The notes below the pieces were generated by a model, which was given only the letters and a program-made list of their open reading frames with translations, made no database searches and had not been told where the DNA came from. A stretch of DNA of 7,238 nt from an uncultured Lewinella sp. (GTDB lineage Bacteria > Bacteroidota > Bacteroidia > Chitinophagales > Saprospiraceae). The DNA is taken from NCBI GenBank assembly GCA_938021455.1, contig CALIGP010000188.1, positions 1 to 7,238 of the forward strand, written 5' to 3'. A program made the translations under genes and the position numbers. The first letter of the stretch is position 1. Each line of letters starts with the position of its first letter. This document shows positions 1-5,170 of the stretch, piece by piece.

Positions 1-112
1 GCTTACCATCAGGCACTTTACGCAGTTATTCATTGGCTTGGTTTTTATCAGATAGAATAGAAAGTGAGGTACAGAGTAATAGTGCCTAGGACCATAATAA
101 GCCCCTTCCTAA
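1..112. other. left edge, downstream of the serine hydrolase gene
   Basis: No gene can be supported here. All three plus-strand frames are open from the left edge to stops at about 54, 60 and 90, so the 3' end of a plus-strand gene convergent with the hydrolase is possible, but none of the short translations (18 to 28 residues) is recognisable. A 7-base inverted repeat, AGGCACT at 11-17 and AGTGCCT at 81-87, is short enough to be chance. I see no clear terminator for the hydrolase gene, which ends at 113. Confidence 0.3.
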
Positions 113-1333
113 TTATTGGCCCTTTTTACTATCCTCGCAAAATTTTTTCAGAATGAAGAATAAGTCAATGACCTTTTGGTCTATGTTTTTTAAGTGAGAT
201 GTATTCGTAAAAACGATCACCCCCATTCTTTCTTCCTTGAAAAAGTGGCTCAACGTCAATATACCCATATCTGCACCACTGTAACCTATATAGCCATCAT
301 ATTTAGTATCGACTTCCCATAGTATGGCTTCTTCATCTGACTCGTTCGTCTTTGTCATCATTTGCTGATAGCTGTCAGCAGTTAAGATATTGGTCTCTCC
401 ATTATACCCACTTATCATTGCCATCAGATATTTACTAAAATCGGAAACAGATGTAACAAACTCTCCATCTGGATAGGTTATGTTTTCAAATCTGGGTATT
501 TCCTGTCCAAAATAGTACAGTTTTGATCTATCTCTACTATCTATTTGATGGAGAGAATTATGATCCCAACTACTACTATCCATCTCAAGTGGATCAAGAA
601 TATATTCTGTTGTGAATTGAACGAAGCCTTTTCCTGAAGCCGACTCGATTATATACGCAGCCAATGCAGCCCCTTCATTGGAATAATAATATTCAGACCC
701 AGGCTTAGATTTAACAAAATTATTCTTCTTATAAAATTGACCAGAAGGATAAAATCGTTCTTTTATAAACGCTATAATTGATATTCGATTTGACTCTTTA
801 GTAGCTTTCAAGTTCCTCTCTTTAACATCAGCCTTAGCGGTCCTTCTAGTCTTTTTATCAACAAGCCCCTTGTGCAGATTTGGAAGTGCTTCTTCAAAAA
901 TATAAGATTGCAAATATTTAGGTTCTTTCAATGTTGAAGTATGATTTGCTAATTGGCGAATCGTAATCATTTCTGTGGGGTAGTAAGGATTAACTATTTT
1001 AAAAGGCAAATATTTGTTGATGTCATCATCTAAACTAAGCAGCCCCATTTCTTGGGCCTTCATCAGGGAGACCCCTATAAGTGTCTTAGAAATTGAAGCA
1101 ATTGGCTGTACTGTATTTATCGAGTAAGGCTTAGACGTTTTTTCATCTGAGAAGCCAAACCCTCTGGAATAAACCAGTCTATCCTCATCGACTACTCCAA
1201 CAGCAAAGCCAACAAATTCATTCTCTTCATAAAATTTCAATAATCTAGTCGTTAGTGAATCGCCTAAATTTTGAGAACAGAGGTTCATATTGAGGACAAA
1301 GCCTATCGAAATGAGGAGTACTGTGTTTTTCAT
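113..1333 (-). CDS. secreted serine hydrolase, beta-lactamase/PBP-like (S12) family
   Basis: Predicted exported enzyme of 406 residues with the penicillin-recognising fold; family members are D-alanyl-D-alanine peptidases, esterases and class C-like beta-lactamases, and the substrate here cannot be told. The ATG at 1333 is chosen over an in-frame TTG at 1363 because it opens directly into a signal peptide (Lys-2 then a hydrophobic run, likely cleavage after LCSQ, about residue 21) and follows an A-rich leader. Catalytic SxxK is Ser80-Ile-Ser-Lys83, within ASISKTLIG. The second motif YxN is Tyr217-Ser-Asn219. The third motif, usually HxG or KTG, reads Tyr351-Ser-Gly, and the usual HTSG near residue 131 reads HTST. 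LDPLEM near residue 247 fits the family. A basic insert lies at about 155-185. The gene is AT-rich (15 of 60 bases G or C at 721-780). Fold is confident; exact activity is not. Confidence 0.88.
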   Translation of the reverse strand: MKNTVLLISIGFVLNMNLCSQNLGDSLTTRLLKFYEENEFVGFAVGVVDEDRLVYSRGFGFSDEKTSKPYSINTVQPIASISKTLIGVSLMKAQEMGLLSLDDDINKYLPFKIVNPYYPTEMITIRQLANHTSTLKEPKYLQSYIFEEALPNLHKGLVDKKTRRTAKADVKERNLKATKESNRISIIAFIKERFYPSGQFYKKNNFVKSKPGSEYYYSNEGAALAAYIIESASGKGFVQFTTEYILDPLEMDSSSWDHNSLHQIDSRDRSKLYYFGQEIPRFENITYPDGEFVTSVSDFSKYLMAMISGYNGETNILTADSYQQMMTKTNESDEEAILWEVDTKYDGYIGYSGADMGILTLSHFFKEERMGVIVFTNTSHLKNIDQKVIDLFFILKKFCEDSKKGQ

Positions 1334-1641
1334 TTTACGTTTACTTTTACTGTAAATGCACAATGTAAGCGAGAAACTATTTGAGAGGTCAACATTCCAT
1401 AACTTTTAACCTCGATTAATTACTCGTATAATATTTACCTCGTAAGTCATGCTAAGGGCCCGAAAACGTTCTTTACCGTAGAAACGTAAAAGGGGAAGAA
1501 CTGTATATTATCCGAACGGTTAGGCAACCAAACACTTCCAGGCAACTAAGCCACAAAGCCCTGGCCAGAAGACTTCCCAGGGCCACCGGAAATTACTACT
1601 CCATTTACTTCCTTCATCCACTTCTCTCCCCCTCCGAGGAA

Positions 1642-1656
1642 CGGGCCGGAGGCCCG
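1642..1656. repeat. short perfect hairpin upstream of trhO
   Basis: CGGGCC and GGCCCG form a perfect 6-base-pair stem around a 3-base loop (GGA). An outer CTCC/GGAG pairing could extend it. There is no T tract on either strand, so it does not look like an intrinsic terminator. It lies upstream of the proposed trhO promoter, so it would not be in the trhO mRNA. Role unknown. Confidence 0.4.
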
Positions 1657-1712
1657 AGCAAAGGAGAAACCCTGCACCTGCGTCCGCGCCCTCTACTTAG
1701 CCTACTCTCATC

Positions 1713-1743
1713 TTGCCCCCCACAATAGAAACCCGTAACTTTG
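1713..1743 (+). promoter_or_regulatory. Bacteroidota-type promoter for trhO
   Basis: TTG at 1713-1715 and TAACTTTG at 1736-1743 are separated by 20 bp, matching the Bacteroidota primary sigma factor consensus (TTG or TTTG, about 19-21 bp, TAnnTTTG). Transcription would begin at about 1750, leaving an untranslated leader of only about 16 nt before the ATG at 1766. That leader has no Shine-Dalgarno sequence, which is usual in this phylum. The match supports 1766 as the true start. Confidence 0.75.
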
Positions 1744-1765
1744 CGCCCCGAAAACCAGTCTCTGC

Positions 1766-2818
1766 ATGTCTCCGCGCAAACTCCGCAACCAGCTAAGTCC
1801 TGAAGACCTCCGTGCCCGCCTCGAAGCCGAGACGGATCCGCGCACGACTTTTTCGTTCTACCGCTACGCCCATATTGCTGATCCGGAAGTATTCCGCAAC
1901 GAGTGTTACCTGCGTTGGACGGAGCTGGACGTGTTTGGCCGGGTGTACATTGCCCGGGAGGGCATCAACGGGCAGGTGTCCGTGCCAACGCCACAATTCG
2001 AGGCTTTCCGCGAGGCGCTGTATAGCGTTGACTTCATGGATGGCATGCGCCTCAACATCGCCATCGAAGCGGAGGCTGAATCGTTCCTGAAACTGAAGAT
2101 TAAAGTCCGTGAGAAGATCGTCGCCGATGGCCTCAACGATGAAACCTTCGATGTGACCAAACGCGGCCGACACCTCAACGCGACGGAAGTTAATGAGCTG
2201 CTGGACGACGATGACACCATCGTGGTCGATATGCGTAACCACTACGAAAGTGAAGTGGGCTACTTCGAGGGCGCTATCCGACCGGAGATCGATAATTTCC
2301 GGGACTTACTACCCGCCGTAGAGGAAATGCTGGCTGACAAGAAGGATTCCAACATCGTGATGTACTGCACTGGCGGTATCCGTTGTGAAAAGGCCAGCGC
2401 CTACTACTTGCACCGGGGTTTCCCGAACGTGATGATGGTGGACGGTGGGATTATCGACTACGCCCGCCAGTGCCAGGCACTGGGTATTGAGTCTAAGTAC
2501 CTTGGTAAGAACTTCGTCTTCGATGAGCGGCTGGGAGAACGAATTACGGAACATGTGGTGGCGCACTGCCATCAGTGTGGCAATCCCTCTGATCGGCAGC
2601 TGGACTGTGCTAATGAGGCCTGTCATATTCTCTTTGTGCAATGTGAGGCCTGCGCGGAGGCTTTCAATGATTGTTGCTCCACGCAGTGTAAGGACTTTAT
2701 TGAGCTGCCGGAGGAGGAGCAGCGGAAGCTGAAGATCACGACGCATTTTAACGGGCAGCGGTTTGGAAAGGCGCTGCGGGCTTCTTTGGTGCGGGAGGGT
2801 ACGGCTCGATTAGAGTAA
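1766..2818 (+). CDS. trhO: tRNA uridine(34) hydroxylase TrhO (YceA family, rhodanese domain)
   Basis: Cytoplasmic enzyme that makes 5-hydroxyuridine at the wobble position (U34) of tRNAs using molecular oxygen; this role is established for the E. coli and B. subtilis homologues. The protein is 350 residues, the usual family length. The N-terminal domain (about 30-130) carries the typical IAREGINGQVSVP (62-74). The rhodanese domain (about 140-240) includes VVDMRNHYESEVG and the active-site loop CTGGIRCEKA, with Cys201 and Cys207; CTGGIRCEK is the family hallmark. The C-terminal part (about 268-308) has nine cysteines (268, 271, 281, 286, 293, 296, 303, 304, 308), several in CxxC or CxxxxC spacing, probably binding zinc. 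The start follows a strong promoter by about 16 nt. Nothing looks broken. Confidence 0.96.
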   Translation: MSPRKLRNQLSPEDLRARLEAETDPRTTFSFYRYAHIADPEVFRNECYLRWTELDVFGRVYIAREGINGQVSVPTPQFEAFREALYSVDFMDGMRLNIAIEAEAESFLKLKIKVREKIVADGLNDETFDVTKRGRHLNATEVNELLDDDDTIVVDMRNHYESEVGYFEGAIRPEIDNFRDLLPAVEEMLADKKDSNIVMYCTGGIRCEKASAYYLHRGFPNVMMVDGGIIDYARQCQALGIESKYLGKNFVFDERLGERITEHVVAHCHQCGNPSDRQLDCANEACHILFVQCEACAEAFNDCCSTQCKDFIELPEEEQRKLKITTHFNGQRFGKALRASLVREGTARLE

Positions 2819-2839
2819 AGGGAGAAAGGAGTAAAGGGA
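2813..2839 (+). repeat. direct repeat GAGTAAAGGGA, overlapping the trhO stop
   Basis: GAGTAAAGGGA occurs at 2813-2823 and again at 2829-2839, a period of 16 bases, separated by GAAAG. The first copy contains the trhO stop codon (TAA, 2816-2818). Only two copies are present. It leads into the tandem repeat at 2864-2920, so the whole gap after trhO is mostly repeated sequence. Confidence 0.7.
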
Positions 2840-2863
2840 AACCTTCGATTATCACAGCTACAC

Positions 2864-2920
2864 CCTGCACCTTGCAACCTGCACCTTGCAACCTGCAACC
2901 TGCAACCTGCAACCTGACAA
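2864..2920. repeat. tandem 14-mer/7-mer repeat array
   Basis: Two copies of CCTGCACCTTGCAA (2864-2877, 2878-2891) are followed by three copies of CCTGCAA (2892-2898, 2899-2905, 2906-2912) and a degenerate CCTGACAA (2913-2920). The 14-mer looks like two variant 7-mers, so the array is effectively about eight 7-base units. It ends 43 bases before the start of the dehydrogenase gene. The organisation fits slipped-strand expansion, so copy number may vary between strains. No coding potential or strong hairpin is seen. Confidence 0.85.
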
Positions 2921-2963
2921 CCATTCTTCCCTTCCGCCGTTACGCCGGTAAAGAAAATTCACT

Positions 2964-3653
2964 ATGGCAAACTATCTTATTGTAGGCGGCAGTTCCGGTA
3001 TTGGTCGAGCCCTTGTTGACCAATTACTGGAAGAGGGTCATTCGGTCTCCGTGTGGGCGCGGGAGCAGCGGGATCTGCCGGCATCGGTATTGTTTACGGC
3101 TTATGACGTTACCGGAGAGAGCGACCCGCCCAAGGACAGTATTTCAGACGGGCTGGATGGGCTCGTGTACTGCCCTGGCAGTATTAACCTGAAGTCCTTT
3201 CGCAGTTTGAAAGCACCTGCCTTCCGGGAATCTTTTGAGTTGAACGTGGTGGGCGCGGTTCGCTGCTTGCAGGCAATGGAGCGGCTACTGAAGAAATCCC
3301 CCTTGGGTGCGGTTGTCTTCTTTTCCACCGTTGCGGTGCAACGGGGAATGCCTTTCCACGCGAGCGTAGCAGCCTCTAAGGGTGCTCTTGAGGGTCTGAC
3401 GCGGAGTCTGGCGGCTGAGTACGCGCCCAATATCCGGGTAAACGCCATTGCGCCATCGTTGACGGATACGCCGCTGGCGGAGAAGCTGTTGGCGACGGAG
3501 GACAAAAGACAAGCCAGTGCAGATCGCCATCCGCTTAAGCGGGTTGCCGATGCATCGGAAATTGCCGCCATGGCAGCCTTCTTGCTAAGCGACCGTGCGG
3601 CCTTCATGACCGGACAAATTATAGGTATGGATGGGGGATTGGGAGCACTCTGA
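2964..3653 (+). CDS. SDR-family protein lacking the catalytic tyrosine
   Basis: Short-chain dehydrogenase/reductase fold, 229 residues, cytoplasmic. The nucleotide-binding loop is intact: VGGSSGIG, with Gly8, Gly12 and Gly14. The usual NNAG after strand 4 reads YCPGS (69-73). Asn94 (FELNVVG) matches the conserved structural asparagine. The active-site stretch is changed: where YxxxK is expected the sequence is Val135-Ala-Ala-Ser-Lys139, so Lys is kept but Tyr is Val, and the serine 13 residues earlier aligns with Thr122 (after Ser121). The C-terminal part (IRVNAIAPSLTDTP at 157-170, then MTGQIIGMDGG) is typical of FabG-like members. Either the protein has a different proton donor or it binds a dinucleotide without normal SDR chemistry. 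It starts 145 bp after trhO, in the same direction, with no standard promoter seen in the gap. Fold sure, substrate unknown. Confidence 0.9.
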   Translation: MANYLIVGGSSGIGRALVDQLLEEGHSVSVWAREQRDLPASVLFTAYDVTGESDPPKDSISDGLDGLVYCPGSINLKSFRSLKAPAFRESFELNVVGAVRCLQAMERLLKKSPLGAVVFFSTVAVQRGMPFHASVAASKGALEGLTRSLAAEYAPNIRVNAIAPSLTDTPLAEKLLATEDKRQASADRHPLKRVADASEIAAMAAFLLSDRAAFMTGQIIGMDGGLGAL

Positions 3654-3658
3654 GCACG

Positions 3659-3691
3659 AAAAAACCCCTCTCCCGAAGCGCGGAAGAGAGG
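3659..3691 (-). terminator. intrinsic terminator of the minus-strand small RNA
   Basis: Read on the minus strand, CCTCTC (3691-3686), a 2-base bulge and CCG pair with CGG (3675-3673) and GAGAGG (3672-3667) around a 5-base loop; two Cs' complement and then six Ts (3664-3659) follow. The plus strand has no T tract after the hairpin, so it acts only leftward. It lies just 5 bases past the dehydrogenase stop codon (3651-3653), on the opposite strand. Confidence 0.75.
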
Positions 3692-3880
3692 CCATCCCAA
3701 AAACCGATTTAAGATCTTTTTTCAACGATCGTGCGGTGAAACACGGGCAATGAAACGCTAGGTCCTCTAAGTGAGGACTTGGCTAAAATTCTTAGGTTTT
3801 GTAGATAGCAGTGTCCCTTTGAAAAGGGGACGGGATAACTCAAAGTTTTGATCCACAACGCAACTATATGCTGCTGTTGT
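3659..3880 (-). ncRNA. candidate structured small RNA, about 220 nt, family not recognised
   Basis: A minus-strand transcription unit with no credible reading frame. A promoter (3916-3886) places the 5' end at about 3880, and a hairpin with six Ts ends it at 3659. Predicted elements, 5' to 3': a 5' hairpin with stem CACAAC/GTTGTG (about 3881-3853); an 8-bp hairpin GTCCCCTT/AAGGGAC-type at about 3830-3812, with one G-T pair possible on the plus-strand reading; a hairpin GTCCTC/GAGGAC at about 3778-3762; and a possible long-range helix between AAAACCTAAGA (about 3800-3790) and TCTTA plus GGTTTT (about 3715-3700), enclosing the third hairpin. I see neither the tmRNA ends, the SRP GGAAG-type loop nor RNase P conserved blocks. 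A Bacteroidota 6S-like RNA remains possible, but I cannot confirm it. All folds were made by eye. Confidence 0.55.
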
Positions 3881-3885
3881 GATAC

Positions 3886-3916
3886 CAAAGGTAAGTAAAC
3901 GACTTAATTCGTGCAA
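3886..3916 (-). promoter_or_regulatory. Bacteroidota-type promoter for the small RNA
   Basis: On the minus strand, TTG (3916-3914) and TACCTTTG (3893-3886) are separated by exactly 20 bp, the same spacing as in the trhO promoter at 1713-1743. No protein gene lies downstream on this strand before the terminator at 3659, so the promoter is best explained by a non-coding transcript beginning near 3880. Confidence 0.65.
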
Positions 3917-3980
3917 CCCATGAAGGACGGGTGGGGATAAAAAAGGGTTCGTAAGTGGGCGTTAGATTCTTCCCCATCAG

Positions 3981-4050
3981 AAAAAACAGCATTCAACGGT
4001 CAGTATTGAGGGCTTTAGCCCCTTAATTCTGATCGTTGAATGCCATTTTT
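3981..4050. terminator. long hairpin, probable bidirectional terminator
   Basis: A stem of about 25 base pairs runs from 3989 to 4043 with loop TTTA (4014-4017), one mismatch (T4004/T4028) and one bulged C (4022). A6 (3981-3986) precedes it and T5 (4046-4050) follows, so both strands end in a T tract. It can stop the transcript of the dehydrogenase (plus) and that of the PorP/SprF gene (minus, ending at 4100). Two pairs (G3999-T4033 and G4008-T4024) are wobble pairs only in plus-strand RNA and become mismatches in minus-strand RNA. A small palindromic mobile repeat (REP or MITE type) is an alternative origin. Confidence 0.7.
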
Positions 4051-4099
4051 AACTATTCTCAATAAAGCGAGACAGCTTGTTTATCCAATTTCAACCGAA

Positions 4100-5071
4100 C
4101 TATCTTCTAAGCTTTTCTTCCTGCACTTTTCGCTTACGGGCGTCTAGAATACTGCCTCGCCCAATGGCGTAGCCTACGGTTAGCTCGTGGCTACCGTTGT
4201 TGTACTGCTGGAAGTCTCCGAAACCAAGGTCAAAGGAATAGTAGAGCTGAAAACCATTGATTTCTGTTCCCAGGAGGAGGCCGATGGCCTTTAGGTTACG
4301 GTAGCTAAGTCCGGCGATGAATTGGTCATCCAGGAAACCTGCCTGCAGGTTAAAGTCAAAGATGAAAGGGTGACCGTCTTCCTGTATATTTCGCATCATG
4401 ATGCTAGGAGTGAGATTCACGTCCAGGTCTTCGATGCGGAAGTGCTGGCCCAACAGGAAAGTGAAGTTAAAGTTATCGCTGGTGGTTTGCCCGGAGATGT
4501 TGTCCAAGCGGTTACTGACCAGGTTGTTGATGGTCAGGCCTCCGAATACACGGTCGAGGTAGGTTCCGTAGATACCGATACCGGCATCAAACTGGTTCCG
4601 GCCGTCGAGGTAGGCCATGATTTCCCGGTCTCCAGCTTCGTACTGTGGGTTGTTGATGATGTCGCCGTCAAGCGTAAGTCGTTGCACGAGCGTATAAAAG
4701 CCGAAGGAGGCCTGAAAAGGTTGTTCTCCTTTGACTTCTTTTCCGAGACCGAAGCGAAAAGCTACGTCGAGCTTTCCCTTCAGTCGTTTACGCTGCGCCG
4801 CACTTTCAGAGAAGACAGAGGCACCAATACCGAAACTTTCACCGATGGGTCCGTTTACCCGAATAACGCCCGTTTTAGGAGAGCCTTCGAAGCCAGACCA
4901 TTGGGCACGGGTGTTTAGCTGAACGATGTACTCATCGGCAAATCCGGCCGCGGCCGGATTGATAATGATGGGGCTTTGGATGTAGTGGTTGAAGATGGCT
5001 TCATCCTGAGCATTCAGGACCGACGCCATGGCTACCAGGAGCAAAACGAGGGTGGGTAGCATTTTTTTCAT
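4100..5071 (-). CDS. PorP/SprF-family type IX secretion system outer-membrane protein
   Basis: Predicted outer-membrane beta-barrel of 323 residues. The signal peptide is clear: MKK, a hydrophobic run, and likely cleavage at LNA-QDE (about residue 21). The mature N-terminus has IFNHYIQSPIIINPAAAGF, matching the family pattern in which a Gln/Tyr-rich start is followed by NPA-AG. The rest consists of alternating amphipathic strands (for example ESFGIGASVFSE, FDAGIGIYGTYL, FQLYYSFDLGFG) and ends in a charged tail, KVQEEKLRR. In known systems, SprF-like members work with one repeat adhesin with a type B sorting domain, helping its export or attachment. Here the gene follows such an adhesin gene by 99 bp, separated by a terminator-like hairpin (5099-5148). 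No Shine-Dalgarno sequence or standard promoter is seen in the gap. A second ATG at codon 4 is possible. Confidence 0.92.
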   Translation of the reverse strand: MKKMLPTLVLLLVAMASVLNAQDEAIFNHYIQSPIIINPAAAGFADEYIVQLNTRAQWSGFEGSPKTGVIRVNGPIGESFGIGASVFSESAAQRKRLKGKLDVAFRFGLGKEVKGEQPFQASFGFYTLVQRLTLDGDIINNPQYEAGDREIMAYLDGRNQFDAGIGIYGTYLDRVFGGLTINNLVSNRLDNISGQTTSDNFNFTFLLGQHFRIEDLDVNLTPSIMMRNIQEDGHPFIFDFNLQAGFLDDQFIAGLSYRNLKAIGLLLGTEINGFQLYYSFDLGFGDFQQYNNGSHELTVGYAIGRGSILDARKRKVQEEKLRR

Positions 5072-5098
5072 AATAAGCGTTGCTTAGTCGTTTTTGGG

Positions 5099-5148
5099 AA
5101 AAAAGGTGGCCGTGGCGGGTAGCTAACGTAGCGGTATCCGCCACGACC
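5099..5148 (-). terminator. terminator-like hairpin between adhesin and PorP/SprF genes
   Basis: On the minus strand, GGTCGTGGCGG (5148-5138) pairs with CCGCCACGGCC (5118-5108) over 11 base pairs, one of them G-T, around a 19-base loop; ACC and six Ts (5104-5099) follow. It begins 22 bases after the adhesin stop codon and ends 27 bases before the PorP/SprF start. It should stop part of the adhesin transcript; readthrough would set the ratio between the two proteins. It could also simply end the adhesin mRNA if the second gene has its own non-standard promoter. Confidence 0.7.
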
Positions 5149-5170
5149 GGAATCAAAATCAATCGGTAGG

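Larger units (their letters stand above)
1334..1765. other. non-coding stretch between divergent genes
   Basis: No coding region is supported. The left part (to about 1500) is AT-rich and should hold the hydrolase promoter; the best minus-strand match I see, TACATTG near 1370, is imperfect. The middle contains AGGCAAC twice (1522-1528 and 1540-1546) and a hairpin with stem GCCCTGG/CCAGGGC (1558-1564 with 1577-1583). The right part is C-rich, has a tight hairpin at 1642-1656 and ends in the trhO promoter. The segment at 1669-1679 (ACCCTGCACCT) recurs exactly at 2862-2872, on the other side of trhO. Confidence 0.6.

Noticed and set aside
11..87. inverted repeat AGGCACT/AGTGCCT as a mobile-element end
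   Set aside because: Seven bases over 77 bp is readily expected by chance, and no transposase is present.
1334..1363. TTG start at 1363 for the serine hydrolase
   Set aside because: It adds ten basic, non-hydrophobic residues in front of a clear signal peptide; the ATG at 1333 gives a normal signal peptide.
1793..2746. long minus-strand open frames inside trhO
   Set aside because: They mirror trhO codon structure; trhO itself has full-length family motifs and a promoter.
2864..2920. CRISPR array
   Set aside because: The units are 7 or 14 bases and abut directly with no spacers.
3101..3700. 199-codon minus-strand open frame over the dehydrogenase gene
   Set aside because: It is a shadow of the plus-strand gene; it begins inside the small RNA terminator and has no family features.
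3654..4099. tmRNA, RNase P RNA, SRP RNA, group I or group II intron
   Set aside because: I looked for their conserved ends and core blocks on both strands and found none; the tmRNA CCA-type end and the group II domain V are absent.
4322..4918. 198-codon plus-strand open frame
   Set aside because: It is fully antisense to the well-supported PorP/SprF gene and its translation shows no recognisable family.
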